DNA from: Corallococcus sp. EGB
GTDB lineage: Bacteria > Myxococcota > Myxococcia > Myxococcales > Myxococcaceae
Length of the DNA stretch: 64,000 nucleotides
Direction of reading: 5' to 3'
NCBI RefSeq assembly: GCF_019968905.1
Contig: NZ_CP079946.1
Span: 2,232,001 to 2,296,000 of the forward strand
Shown piece by piece: positions 9,308 to 18,656 of the stretch. Every line of letters starts with the position of its first letter. The stretch's first letter is position 1. The notes under the pieces were generated by a model, which was not told the origin of the DNA, did no database searches, and worked only from the letters and a program-made list of their open reading frames with translations. A program made the translations under genes and the position numbers.

Positions 9308-9985
9308 GACTTCACTGCGCATGCCACCCCGGCAAAGCTCAATGCCGCCTATGCGGACTACGGGCAGCCGCAGTTCTGGCAGGACCTGCACACCGTCAGC
9401 ATCAAGGGCCCGCTCGGCAAGGACTATGCTTACTCGAGCGCCGGCACCGAGTTGGTTGCGCACACCCTCGAGAAGATCCACGGGGCTCCCTACGAGTCGT
9501 TGCTCGCGGAGTTCCTGGCGCGGGAATCCGGTATGCACGACACGTGGCTGCGCCTGCGTGCCCAGGACGCCAACCGCCTGGCTCCTGGTTACCACAGCGA
9601 CAACCCCGTTGGCACCACGCAGATGGCACTCCTGCCCTGGGGCGCGGCGGGAGCCATGAAGGCGACGATGCCGGAGATGGTGAAGTACTTGCGCTTGCAG
9701 TTGAGCAACCATCCCGCGGTGACAGAGTCACACAAGCCGCTGGTGCGCTTCGCGGACGACTTCAGCATTGGCTATTTCTGGAACATCGGCCAGAGCAGCC
9801 AGTTGGGCACCCACTACGTGCATCACGGCGGCGTGCCTCGCGCGCAATGCTATCTCTACCTCGTGCCGAAGTATCAGTTGGGGGTGTTCATCATCACCAA
9901 CCAGAGCGGCGATGCGACCGCGAACGCCATGGAGCGCGCGCTGGCGCCCCTCTTTGACGGGGTCGAATCCATGCAGGGCCGCTAG
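9308..9985 (+). pseudogene. 5'-truncated serine hydrolase (beta-lactamase family, class C fold)
   Basis: Recognisable coding sequence starts at about 9308 (DFTAHATPAKLNAAYADYGQ) and continues to the stop at 9985. It contains the YxN-equivalent motif in YAYSSAGTELVAHTLEKIHG, a long middle segment (SGMHDTWLRL), and the C-terminal HHGGVPRAQCYLYLVPKY, matching the KTG-equivalent HGG block of esterase/beta-lactamase class C relatives. The N-terminal half with the catalytic SxxK motif is absent and is replaced by repeat copy A, so the gene is a recombination remnant. A shorter product from 9452 could be made but would lack the nucleophile. Confidence 0.75.
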
Positions 9986-10067
9986 CACGTCGAACAACAG
10001 GATGAAGTCGCGCCATCGTCCACGAACCAGGGTAGGTTCGCTCTCCCTGTTCGTTGGAGTTCCGTCG

Positions 10068-11972
10068 ATGCCACAAGCCACACCGCGCTCGTTACTTCTG
10101 GGAGCGCGTCCCAGCGTCTTCCTGCTCGCCGGAGCGTTCGTCACCGGCATGTTCCTCTTCGCCCAGGGCGGCTGCGGAGGTGACGAGTGCCAGGACGCCG
10201 CCGACTGCCGTGAAGACAAGGGACCGCCGGCTTCGAACACGGAGTGGGTCTGCGAGGACAAGCGCTGTGTGCAGCATTCCGTCCAGGTGCCGCCCCCGGA
10301 TTCCGGCACGGACGCGGGGACGCCCGACGCGGGGAGATCCGACGCGGGGACTCCCGACTCGGGGCCCACGACGGTGAGCGTGCAGGTGCTCGCGTTCAAT
10401 GACTTCCACGGGCAGCTCGAGGAGCCCGCGGGCCAGATTCTGGCGGGCGTGGCCCCCGACGGTGGACCGGTGCGGGTGAACGCGGGCGGCGTGACGTACT
10501 TCGCCCGGCACATCGCGGCCCTGCGGGCCGCCAATCCGAACACGGTGGTGGTAGCGGCGGGAGACCTCATCGGCGCCTCCCCGCTGCTGTCCGGGCTCTT
10601 CCACGACGAGCCCACCGTCGAGGCGATGAACCTGATTGGCCTGGACCTGGTCGCGGTGGGCAACCACGAGTTCGACGAGGGCAGCACGGAGCTGTTGCGC
10701 ATGCAGTCGGGCGGCTGCCACCCGGTGGATGGCTGCATCGACGGGGATGGCTTCCCGGGCGCGAAGTTCAAGTTCCTGGCGGCCAACGTGGCCACGGGCG
10801 TGGACCGCACGCTGTTCCCCCGCTACGACGTGCGCGAGTTCGAGGGCGTGAAGGTGGCCTTCATCGGCATGACGTTGGAGGCCACGCCGGAAAGCGTCAT
10901 ACCCACGGGCGTGGCGGGGCTCACCTTCAAGGACGAAGTGCAGACGGTGAACGCGCTGGTGCCGGAGCTGCGGCGGCAGGGCATCGAAGCCATCATCGTG
11001 GTGGTGCACCAGGGCGGAATTCCGACCTCGGGCTCGCTGGTGAACGACTGCAAGGGCGCGGGTGCGGACGGGCGCATCTCAGGTGCCATCGTGGGCATTG
11101 CCAAGGGCCTCGATGACGCGGTGGACGTCATCGTCAGCGGCCACACGCATCAGGCCTACAACTGCGTCATCGATGGCAAGGTCGTCACGAGCGCCTCGTC
11201 GATGGGGCAGCTCGTCACGGACATCGACCTGACGTTGAGCAAGGCGACGGGCGACGTCGTGGAGGCGCGCGCGAACAACGTCATCGTCACTCGCGACGTG
11301 CCGGAGGTCGGCGCAGTGAAGGAACTGGTGGCGAAGTACCAGGGGCTCGCCGCGCCGAGGGCCAACCGGGTCATCGGCTGGGTATCGCAGAGACTCAGGA
11401 CCCAGTCGGACGCCGCGGGTCAGTCCACCCTGGGCTCCGTCATCGCGGACTCGCAGCTGGAGGCGACGAAGCCCGCGAACCTGGGTGGGGCGCAGGTGGC
11501 CTTCATGAACCCGGGCGGCGTGCGCGCGGACATCGCCCAGGGCGAGGTCACCTACGGCGAGGCCTTCACCGCGCAGCCGTTCGGCAACAGCCTGGTCACC
11601 CTGACGCTGACGGGCGCGCAAATCGAGCAACTGCTGGAGTGGCAGTGGCGGCCGTCGGGAGCCACCCTCATGCTGATTCCGTCGGCGGGCTTCACCTATG
11701 CGTTCAGCGCGTCGGCGCCCGTCGGAAGCCGCGTCGACCCGGCGTCCATCCGGATCAACGGCGTGACGGTGGACCCGGCGGCGAACTACCGCGTCACCGC
11801 GAACAACTACCTCGCGAGTGGGGGTGATGGCTTTCAGGTGTTCGCCGAGGGGACGAACCGGCTGGGGGGCGCCGTGGACAGCGACGCGCTGGAGGCATAC
11901 CTGAAGGCGCACAGCAGCCAGGCGAGCCCCTTGCCCGCCCCCGCGCTCAATCGCATCACCATGCTGCCCTAG
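10068..11972 (+). CDS. 5'-nucleotidase / UshA-like metallophosphoesterase, exported
   Basis: A 634-aa protein with two domains. After an N-terminal signal-like stretch (SVFLLAGAFVTGMFLFAQGG, then CGGD, a possible lipid-anchor Cys) comes a short Cys-bearing linker and a D/G/T/P-rich spacer with repeated DAGTPD. The calcineurin-like domain follows: LAFNDFHGQLEEP, VVAAGDLIGASP, LVAVGNHEFDEGS, VVHQGG and VSGHTHQAYNC supply the two-metal site. The C-terminal nucleotidase domain has FMNPGGVRADI, GEAFTAQPFGNSLV and NNYLASGGDGFQVF. It likely dephosphorylates extracellular nucleotides to salvage phosphate and nucleosides. ATG 10068 is chosen because GGAG precedes it and the signal peptide follows directly. 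Confidence 0.9.
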   Translation: MPQATPRSLLLGARPSVFLLAGAFVTGMFLFAQGGCGGDECQDAADCREDKGPPASNTEWVCEDKRCVQHSVQVPPPDSGTDAGTPDAGRSDAGTPDSGPTTVSVQVLAFNDFHGQLEEPAGQILAGVAPDGGPVRVNAGGVTYFARHIAALRAANPNTVVVAAGDLIGASPLLSGLFHDEPTVEAMNLIGLDLVAVGNHEFDEGSTELLRMQSGGCHPVDGCIDGDGFPGAKFKFLAANVATGVDRTLFPRYDVREFEGVKVAFIGMTLEATPESVIPTGVAGLTFKDEVQTVNALVPELRRQGIEAIIVVVHQGGIPTSGSLVNDCKGAGADGRISGAIVGIAKGLDDAVDVIVSGHTHQAYNCVIDGKVVTSASSMGQLVTDIDLTLSKATGDVVEARANNVIVTRDVPEVGAVKELVAKYQGLAAPRANRVIGWVSQRLRTQSDAAGQSTLGSVIADSQLEATKPANLGGAQVAFMNPGGVRADIAQGEVTYGEAFTAQPFGNSLVTLTLTGAQIEQLLEWQWRPSGATLMLIPSAGFTYAFSASAPVGSRVDPASIRINGVTVDPAANYRVTANNYLASGGDGFQVFAEGTNRLGGAVDSDALEAYLKAHSSQASPLPAPALNRITMLP

Positions 11973-12154
11973 TCCTTTGGCCCGGTGGAAGAAGTGGGCC
12001 AACCGCTACCGAATCCGGATTCGCTGGCAATTCACCGTGCCGAAGGCCCGAGCGAAGTTCCATTAACAACCCACAAACTTCACCCGGTCATAGGACTGGA
12101 TAGATTGGCATGTCTCTGCCTGGCCGAAATCATGTGGTAACTGCAAACCGCCCC

Positions 12155-12179
12155 GTGCTCATTGACAGCTTATGAGCAC
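12155..12179. repeat. Inverted repeat GTGCTCAT / ATGAGCAC
   Basis: A perfect 8-bp inverted repeat with a 9-nt spacer, in the otherwise featureless 230-bp gap after the nucleotidase gene. It could be a weak terminator or an operator. Confidence 0.3.
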
Positions 12180-12205
12180 AATCTCGGAAGCCTTCGTGCT
12201 CCGCG

Positions 12206-12842
12206 TCATTGATGGTTCCACGGCGTTCCACGAACCGGCTCGTTGATGGGCACCTTCAGGAACCTCGCGAAACCCATGGAGTCCATCACGAGCGTGCGCG
12301 ACCGGGTGTCACCGCCGATGATGGGCACGTCTTGCGGCGATTCCCCTTGGGGAATCGCCGGTTGCAGCATGCGCCGGAGCACGAGGCGCCTCAAGGCTGC
12401 CCGGAGGGCACCGTCGTCAGGCGGCCGTAGGGCCATGAGCCGCCTCGGGATTCCGGCGTCCATCATCCAGCCGGCTCAATCGACCCTGCCCTCCTGCAGC
12501 GCGCGTCGCTTCGGTCGGCGAGGACTGCGTCGCGAGGCCCGCCTCGATGGCCGCGTCTCGGAGTTGGGTACGCTCGGTGGCGGTGGCGCCTGCTGCGGCG
12601 ACGACCTGTTCGAAGCGGCCAGCCGCGCTCGCGAGGGAGAAAGCGGCGCCCACCGTCGCGGCGCCCGTGGTGAGCACGGCGAGCCCCACGCCGAGCGGCT
12701 GGAAGGCGGCCTGGATGTTCTCCGTGCCGAGCCCGATGCGGCGGTCGAGGCTCATGAAGTTCCGCTCGAGGTTCTGGATGGCCCCGGACGCGAGGTCACG
12801 CACGGTGAAGACGAAGCCGAGGCCGAGGTTTTCGAGCGCCGT
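12206..12842 (-). pseudogene. Phage tail tape-measure gene, N-terminal fragment
   Basis: Reading leftward from about 12842 the sequence encodes ALENLGLGFVFTVRDLASG, IQNLERNFMSLDRR, then a membrane-like VGLAVLTTGAATVGAAFSLA and AAGRFEQVVAAAGATATER followed by LRDAAIEAGLATQSSPTEAT. This is the typical start of phage TP901-type tape-measure proteins. The normal ATG appears as ACG at the break point, 3-4 bp from the end of the adjacent monooxygenase gene. The frame decays after about 12480. An 86-codon frame (12206-12466) continues leftward but shows no recognisable domain. It is a displaced, non-functional fragment, far from the tail module at the right end of the window. Confidence 0.6.
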
Positions 12843-12845
12843 CGG

Positions 12846-14387
12846 TCAGTGGGTGGTGAAGGCTACCCGGTGGAAGACGTCACCCAGCTCGGCGCGCGCG
12901 TCCTTAGAGAGTTCCTTCGCACGCCAGGCAATGACGCCATCGGGCCGGACGAGTGTTGCACCGCTGTCGTTCAGACCGAACGCCGCGCGGATAGCGCGTG
13001 CGTCGTCGGTGGCAATTGACGGCGTGTCGATCGGGAGCCCCGCCGCAGCCGCAGCCCAGCGCGAGTCCGTGGCGATGAGCGTCCAGCGCTGACCGACGAG
13101 ATCGAGCGTCGAACGCTGCGATTGTCCAGCGAAGGGAACGTACGGCGCGCGCGTGCCGGGCTGTCCCTTCCACACGTCGGGCGCGGCCGCCGCAGGCAGG
13201 TCCTCGCCCGCGCCGACGATCGCCGCCGAACGATAGATTTGTCCGAACTCCATCGCGGCGTCGTCGAAGACTGTCACGTGCTCGAAGCCCTGGGCGTACT
13301 TTGCGTAGTCCGGGCGCGCGAACGTCTGCTCCATGCGCGTCCACGCTACCGGTCGCCGCTCGACCTGATAGGTGTCGAGGAGCGCCGGCGACGACTTCCC
13401 GCACAGAACGGCTTCGAGCTTCCACGCGAGGTTGTGGACGTCCGCGATGCCCGTGTTCGCGCCGAAACCACCGCGCGTGGGGGGCAGGGCGTGCGCGGCG
13501 TCGCCCGCGAGAAAGACACGGCCTTCCTGGAAGCGATCCGCGATGAGTGCGCCGAGCTCCCAACGCCCCGTGGTGATGATTTCGAAGGCGATGTCGGGCC
13601 GTCCGGTTGCCTTCACAAGCGCCTCGCGCTGCTCGTCCTCGGTGCGCTCCTTCTCGTCGAGGAACATGAGCACCCAGCGGCCGTTGCCGTAGGTCGTAAG
13701 GAACGCGCGCAGGTCCGGCTGCTCGATTTCAAATTGGTGGACCTTCTTCTCCAAGTACACATCCAGTTCGGGCGCCCGAAAGAGCACGCTGCGCACCGTC
13801 TGGAGGTGCCCAGGGCCCTGCCGACCGATGCCGAGCGCTTCACGCACAAGGCTCTTCCCGCCGTCGGCACCAATCATGTACGCGGACCGGAGCTCGTAGC
13901 TGCGTCCGTTCTTCACCTCGATGGTCGCGGTGACGCCGTCTGTGTCCTGGGTGAACTTCGTGAGCTTGCTGCCGAGGCGCAGGTCGGCACCTGACTCTCG
14001 CGCGCGTTCGCGGAGGGTCGGCTCGAGGATGTCCTGCGCGATGGCGGCGCCGGAGTGGGGAGAGTGCTCGATGACCGGCGCGGGAGGCCCTTCCTTCTTG
14101 GGCGGCGTCCACTCGGAGCCCTCGCGCCATCTGCCCGCGAGGCTCTCGACGACGGCGCGCTTGAGACGGAAGTCCTTCGGCGCTTCGGGGATCTTTCCTC
14201 CGAGGCCGACGGTCTGAAACAGCTCCATCGTGCGCTGCGTATACCCCACCGCGCGCGGGTGCGGGTGGCTCCCCACATGGGGCTCCACCAGCGTCACCTT
14301 CACCCCGCGATGGGCGAGAAACACCGCCGCTGAGAGCCCCACGAGGCTCCCTCCGACCACCAAGACTTCCGTGTCGTGCTTCGTCAT
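12846..14387 (-). CDS. FAD-dependent aromatic monooxygenase (PheA/TfdB type)
   Basis: A 513-aa class A flavoprotein hydroxylase, expected to use NAD(P)H and O2 to hydroxylate an aromatic or polyketide-like substrate. Motifs in order: the Rossmann fingerprint EVLVVGGSLVGLSAAVFLA (GxGxxG variant), HPRAVGYTQRTMELF, the DG-type motif YMIGADGGKSLVRE, and the GD motif GRVFLAGDAAHALPPTRGGF that binds FAD ribose. The C-terminal thioredoxin-like part includes LVRPDGVIAWRAKEL. The start at 14387 (MTKHD) has GGAG 7 nt upstream. A start at 14399 would overlap the operator. It is divergent from a TetR regulator that shares an 11-bp inverted repeat with it. This layout suggests substrate-induced detoxification or catabolism. 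Confidence 0.9.
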   Translation of the reverse strand: MTKHDTEVLVVGGSLVGLSAAVFLAHRGVKVTLVEPHVGSHPHPRAVGYTQRTMELFQTVGLGGKIPEAPKDFRLKRAVVESLAGRWREGSEWTPPKKEGPPAPVIEHSPHSGAAIAQDILEPTLRERARESGADLRLGSKLTKFTQDTDGVTATIEVKNGRSYELRSAYMIGADGGKSLVREALGIGRQGPGHLQTVRSVLFRAPELDVYLEKKVHQFEIEQPDLRAFLTTYGNGRWVLMFLDEKERTEDEQREALVKATGRPDIAFEIITTGRWELGALIADRFQEGRVFLAGDAAHALPPTRGGFGANTGIADVHNLAWKLEAVLCGKSSPALLDTYQVERRPVAWTRMEQTFARPDYAKYAQGFEHVTVFDDAAMEFGQIYRSAAIVGAGEDLPAAAAPDVWKGQPGTRAPYVPFAGQSQRSTLDLVGQRWTLIATDSRWAAAAAGLPIDTPSIATDDARAIRAAFGLNDSGATLVRPDGVIAWRAKELSKDARAELGDVFHRVAFTTH

Positions 14388-14399
14388 GGTTGACTCCAT

Positions 14400-14436
14400 T
14401 TGACGAACACTATGTGTAACGAACGGTGTTCGTCAA
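14400..14436. promoter_or_regulatory. Operator between the monooxygenase and TetR genes
   Basis: TTGACGAACAC (14400-14410) and GTGTTCGTCAA (14426-14436) form a perfect 11-bp inverted repeat with a 15-bp spacer in the divergent intergenic region. This fits a TetR-family operator controlling both genes. Confidence 0.7.
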
Positions 14437-14482
14437 GGGTGCCGATCTTGACGATTCGTGTTTCGTCGCGAGCATGGTGGGC

Positions 14483-15181
14483 ATGAGCGCGCGAAACCCG
14501 TTCGAGGCCCGCGACGTCAAGAGCCGTCGCGGCGGTAAGGTCAAGGAGCCGCTGAGCCGCGAGCGCATCATCGATGAGGCGCTGCGCCTGCTCGCTCGCG
14601 AGGGCGCTGAGGGAATGAGCCTCCGCAAGGTCGCAGCCGCGCTCGAAACGGGCCCCGCTTCGCTCTACGCTTACGTCGACGACCTCGACTCGCTCCGGGC
14701 CCTGGTGCTCGATCGCGCGCTCGCGGCCGTCGAGACCAGGCCCGCGACGCGCAAGGACTGGAAGGCGGCGCTCAAGTTCGTCCTCACTTCGTACACGCAG
14801 GTGCTCATGGGCACGCCGGGCCTCGCGGGGCTCGGGCTGACGAGCATCGCGGTGGGGCCGAACTCTCTTCGCATCATCGAGGCGATGCTCGACGCCCTCG
14901 CGAAGGGGGGCGTCGACAGAACCTCAGCCGCATGGGCCGTCGACCTGCTCCTCTTGTACGCGACGGCCATCAGCGCTCAGCACGGCGGACGGCCCGACGA
15001 GGTGGCGCGCACCCTTAATCCGGTCAAGAAGGCCGTGTTTGACGTCTCGCGCGAGGAGTTTCCTCGCATTCACGCCGCGCGCGCCGAGCTCTTGAGCGGT
15101 GAAGGCGGCCAGCGCTTCTCGTGGGCGCTCGACACGCTTCTGGCTGGCGTGCTGCGGAACGCGAAAGCAGACGAGCCGTAG
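14483..15181 (+). CDS. TetR-family transcriptional regulator
   Basis: A regulator of about 232 aa. The N-terminal helix-turn-helix is clear: SRERIIDEALRLLAREGAEG, then MSLRKVAAALETGPASLYAYV. The C-terminal ligand-binding region (TetR_C-like) includes LMGTPGLAGLGLTSIAVGPN. ATG 14483 (MSARNPF) has GGTGGG just upstream. ATG 14474 and GTG 14426 are alternatives, but a 14426 start would place codons inside the operator. It probably represses the divergent monooxygenase and itself, released by that enzyme's substrate. Confidence 0.85.
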   Translation: MSARNPFEARDVKSRRGGKVKEPLSRERIIDEALRLLAREGAEGMSLRKVAAALETGPASLYAYVDDLDSLRALVLDRALAAVETRPATRKDWKAALKFVLTSYTQVLMGTPGLAGLGLTSIAVGPNSLRIIEAMLDALAKGGVDRTSAAWAVDLLLLYATAISAQHGGRPDEVARTLNPVKKAVFDVSREEFPRIHAARAELLSGEGGQRFSWALDTLLAGVLRNAKADEP

Positions 15182-15359
15182 CCGCCGCCTATCGGATCAG
15201 GCTGAAGAAGTCGTGCGTGAGCGTCACCTGCTCAATGACGTTCGCCGGCGTTTGGAAGCCCGCTCAAGAGAGAAGTGGCTCATCGTCTGCCTCCGTTCTT
15301 CGACTTGGGCGTGCTCCGCTTCAGTGGACACCAACGAAGAGGCAAATACGGTGTCCGAC

Positions 15360-16117
15360 ATGGTGGAAGAGAAGAAGCCACGCCGACCGCGGCGCAGCGA
15401 TACGGACGAGTTCAAGGTCGGGGTTGTCCGGCTCGTGGTTGAGGAGAGGAAGCCCGTCTCCCAGGTGGCCCGGGACCTCGACTTGACGCTGTCGGCCCTG
15501 CGGACCCGGGTTGACCAGGCACAGGCGGGCGGGCAAGGGCAGGCCGGGGGCGCTGACGAGTGCGGAGCGGCAAGCGCTCACGAAGCTGCGCAAGCAGGTG
15601 CATGAACTGGAGATGGAGCGGACACTGCTAAAAATGGGTGGCCTACACCGCGAAGGAGAACGGGTGAAGTTCGAGGGCGTTGAGTGCGATGAACGACCGC
15701 CACCTGACGCTCAAGGCTCTGGACATGGCGCTTCGCGGACGGCGTCCCGAAGAAGGGCTTCTCCATCAATCGGACCAGGGCTGCACCGACGCCAGCGAGG
15801 ACTGCCAGCGTGTCCTGGAACAGCACGGCCTGCGTTGCAGCATGAGCCTTCGGGGCAACTGCTACGACAACGCGGCCATGGAGAGCTGGTTCGGCACGCT
15901 CAAGAACGAGCTGGGTGAGTCCTTCGGGCGCGCCAGCGACGCGAAGGTGAAGCTGTTCGACTACATCGAGGTCTTCTACAACCAGCAACGCAAGCACTCG
16001 GCAATCGGTTACGCTGCGCCTGCCGAGTTCGAACGGGCAGCGGCATCGTCGACCTGTCCACGAGAGCGGATCACGCCCAAGGCTCTCTTCATCGCCGCAA
16101 GCCAGAATCCCTTGTGA
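15360..16117 (+). pseudogene. IS3-family element remnant (orfA frameshifted, orfB internally deleted)
   Basis: orfA starts at ATG 15360 with a helix-turn-helix (FKVGVVRLVVEERKPVSQVA, then RDLDLTLSALRTRVDQAQ). It changes frame near 15520 and resumes as GALTSAERQALTKLRKQVHE ending in MERTLLKM. About 70 bp later only the second half of orfB is present, from MNDRHLTLKALDMALRGR: catalytic Asp in LHQSDQGCTDAS, LRCSMSLRGNCYDNAAMESW, and Glu in LKNELGE. The N-terminal half of orfB with the first Asp is deleted, so this copy cannot transpose. Confidence 0.8.
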
Positions 16118-16175
16118 TTCAGGGGCCCAAGCACGAAGGCCCCGCGACGTTCATCGCGAGGCCCTGGAAAAGCAA

Positions 16176-16212
16176 AAGGCCCTGCCGGGTTAGGGCAGGG
16201 CCTTCTTTTTTT
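16176..16212 (+). terminator. Strong intrinsic terminator
   Basis: AAGGCCCTGCC / GGCAGGGCCTT is an 11-bp perfect stem with a 7-nt loop, followed by C and seven T. A near-identical copy lies at 30797-30831, including the preceding GAAAAGCAAAA. Confidence 0.85.
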
Positions 16213-16216
16213 GCTC

Positions 16217-16260
16217 CCCGAATGAAGCCCTGAGCGAACTCGTTCTCGGCGTTTCTCTAG
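16217..16260. repeat. Repeat shared with 20692-20736
   Basis: The segment from CCCCGAATGAAGCCCTGAGC to CTCGGCGTTTCTCT matches 20692-20736 with only a few differences. A diverged version follows the terminator copy at 30832. In all three, the minus strand would read like RNAENEFAQGF, hinting at an old coding fragment. The rest of 16260-16402 shows nothing recognisable. Confidence 0.45.
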
Positions 16261-16402
16261 AGACCGCGACGGAAAACACGAGAAACATCGTGGGGTTGGG
16301 TGAAGTCAGGAAAGTTCGGGGTCCGAATGGGGATCGCGGATTGGGGGGCAGCGTCCCTCGGAAGGGGCCCCATGGCACTTGCGGCGGCGGGGTGTTTTCA
16401 CT

Positions 16403-17800
16403 TCAGCGGGCGCCAGGCGCGAGGCCGACGACGAATGCCACCCGACCTCCGAGGCGGTTCTCCGCCCGGATTCGTGAGCCGATCACATTGCAGAGCGAGC
16501 GCGTGAGTGCGAGGCCTACCCCGCTGTGCTCGGCGGTTCCGGTGCGCGAGACATCTGCGCGATAAAACCGCTCGAAGATGCGCTCCAGCGCGGGCTCCGG
16601 AATCGGCGGGCCGCTGTCCTCGACGTCGAGCAGCAGCCCTCGTGAGAGGTCGCTCGACACTTGGATGGAGCCGCCCCGCTCCGTGTACTCCACTGCGTTG
16701 CCGAGCAGGTTTCCCAGGATGAGGCGCAGCTTTTCGCGGTCCGAGGCCACGACGGCCGCCTCCGCCACGCGGTTCTCGAAGCGCAGGCTTCGCTCACTCG
16801 CGCGTGCGGCCACAGCCGCGAAGCACGTGTCGACGAGCTCCTTCAACGCGATGGGCTCGGTCTCCACCGGGACCTGCCTTGCCTCCAATCGCGCGAGCAG
16901 CAGCAACCGCTCCACCAGCCCGTGCATCTGCCCGACGACGCCCAACGCTTCGGCGAGCGCCACGCGGTACTCCGCCGCGGGACGCTCGCGCATCGCGGAA
17001 ACCTCCAAGATGGTCCTCAATCCCGAGAGAGGCGTTCGCAGTTCGTGGCTCACGTCCGCGCTGAACTGACGCTCCCGTTCGAAGGCGGCCTCCAGCCGCG
17101 CGAGCAGTCCATTCAGCCGGGACACCACCGGGCGCAATTCCTCGGGAACGCCCTCTTCCGGCAGCCGTAGGTCGAGCCGCGCGCCGTCAATCTCCTCCAC
17201 GCGAGACGCGAGGGCTCCGAGTGGACGCAGTCCCCGCCGGGTGGCCACGAGCCCCACCAATGTGGCCAGCACGAGCGTCGTCACGCCCGACAGCGCGAGC
17301 ACGCCCCAGAGCAGCGAGGAGACCTCATCCATGTCCTCGGTCTCCTTCGCCACGGCGACGGACACCCGCACGCTGTGCCCCTTTTCGCCTCCAACGGGGA
17401 CGAGCACCTCGAGCAGCCGTCCACGTTCCCCATTGGGAAGGAGGATCGTGCGGTTGCCCGGGCTGGTGTCTCGAGTCCCGCGAGGGAACACGCCGTCATC
17501 AAGTCCCGAAGAGCGCGTGATGAGCGAGCCGTCGGGCCCTCGGACCTCGAACCATGTGAGCCCGCGGCCCCGGGTCAACTGCGCTAGAGTCGACGCCTCG
17601 ACCTCCCAGCGCCCATCGTCCGAGAGCTCGATGAGGCCCGCGATTCCACGTGCCTCCGCCGCCAAGGTGTCGTCGAACTGTCGGGACAGCGCGCGAGTGA
17701 ATGCGGTGTGCAGCAACAGCGAGAAGGCGCACAGCGCAACGCCGAGGACTCCGGCCGTCGCCAGGGTGAGCCGACGTTGGAGGGAGGGCCGCCGAGTCAT
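16403..17800 (-). CDS. Membrane sensor histidine kinase
   Basis: A 465-aa kinase. TM1 lies at about residues 12-30, a periplasmic sensor at 31-160, TM2 at about 163-185, a HAMP-like linker at 187-240, then the phospho-acceptor H252 in FSADVSHELRTPLSG. The HATPase domain has the N-box LILGNLLGNAVEYTERGG, VEDSGPPIPEPALERIFERF and GVGLALTRSLCNVIG. It probably phosphorylates the regulator encoded immediately upstream, whose TGA overlaps this ATG (ATGA). With the divergent PepSY-like gene, the set resembles envelope-sensing two-component systems. The signal is unknown. Confidence 0.9.
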   Translation of the reverse strand: MTRRPSLQRRLTLATAGVLGVALCAFSLLLHTAFTRALSRQFDDTLAAEARGIAGLIELSDDGRWEVEASTLAQLTRGRGLTWFEVRGPDGSLITRSSGLDDGVFPRGTRDTSPGNRTILLPNGERGRLLEVLVPVGGEKGHSVRVSVAVAKETEDMDEVSSLLWGVLALSGVTTLVLATLVGLVATRRGLRPLGALASRVEEIDGARLDLRLPEEGVPEELRPVVSRLNGLLARLEAAFERERQFSADVSHELRTPLSGLRTILEVSAMRERPAAEYRVALAEALGVVGQMHGLVERLLLLARLEARQVPVETEPIALKELVDTCFAAVAARASERSLRFENRVAEAAVVASDREKLRLILGNLLGNAVEYTERGGSIQVSSDLSRGLLLDVEDSGPPIPEPALERIFERFYRADVSRTGTAEHSGVGLALTRSLCNVIGSRIRAENRLGGRVAFVVGLAPGAR

Positions 17801-18471
17801 TCGGGCGTTCCCAGGACGTAGCCCTGCCCCCGGCGCGTCTGGATGAGCTTCATCTCATGCTCGGCGTCGATCTTCTTGCGCAGGTACCCGATGTAGACGT
17901 CGATGACGTTGCTGGAGGGTTCAGTTGCGAAGTCGTAGACGTGGTCCCAGATTTCCGTGCGCGTCACCACATGGCCCTTGCGTGCGCAGAGGTACTCGAG
18001 CACCGCGTACTCGCGCGCCGAGAGCGGGATGGGACGCCCCGCGCGCTTCACCGTCCGCGAGACGGGGTTGACCTCCAAGTCCTCTATCTGAAGCACTCCG
18101 TCCCGCTGAGCGTAGCGCCGTCTCACCAGCGCCCGGACCCTCGCGAGCAACTCTTCGAAGGCGAAGGGCTTGACCAGATAGTCGTCCGCGCCGTGGTCGA
18201 GTCCCGTCACGCGGTCCATCACCGTGTCGCGGGCGGTCAGTAGGAGCACGCCGGCCGGGTGCTTCTGCTTGCGCAACTGCTGGAGCAGCGCCAGCCCGTC
18301 CAGCTTGGGCAACATGATGTCCAGGAGGATGACGTCGTAGGCGCAGGCCTGCGCGGACGCCAGTCCCTCCTCTCCATCCTGCGCGCGGTCCACGGCGTAG
18401 CCGGACTCCTTCAGTCCCTGCACGATGGCGCGCGCGAGCGGCGCGAAGTCTTCGATCACCAGGACACGCAT
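17797..18471 (-). CDS. OmpR/PhoB-family response regulator
   Basis: A 224-aa regulator. The receiver domain starts MRVLVIEDFAPLA, with phospho-acceptor Asp in DVILLDIMLPKLDGL, Thr/Ser in VLLLTARDTVMDR and Lys in DYLVKPFAFEELLARVRAL. The C-terminal winged helix has LSAREYAVLEYLCARKGHVV and VIDVYIGYLRKKID. The start at 18471 is preferred because MRVLVIEDF is the normal domain beginning. It is first in a two-gene operon with the kinase. Confidence 0.92.
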   Translation of the reverse strand: MRVLVIEDFAPLARAIVQGLKESGYAVDRAQDGEEGLASAQACAYDVILLDIMLPKLDGLALLQQLRKQKHPAGVLLLTARDTVMDRVTGLDHGADDYLVKPFAFEELLARVRALVRRRYAQRDGVLQIEDLEVNPVSRTVKRAGRPIPLSAREYAVLEYLCARKGHVVTRTEIWDHVYDFATEPSSNVIDVYIGYLRKKIDAEHEMKLIQTRRGQGYVLGTPE

Positions 18472-18656
18472 CGTTTGGATCAACACGCCGCGCGGGCTCA
18501 CCCTTCAATCTCTGGAAATGGAGCGGAAGGGCAACCGCCGCCCTGGCTGTCCGGCGGCTGGGTGCCGCGTTCTCACAGTCATCTCATGAACGCTCACTAT
18601 CTCCTTCATCGCGACACGGAGGTGGATGGTCCACCCCACGATAGGAGCACACATCC

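Noticed and set aside
9452-9985. Functional short serine hydrolase starting at 9452
   Set aside because: Homology begins upstream at about 9308 and the catalytic SxxK half is missing, so it is better called a truncated pseudogene.
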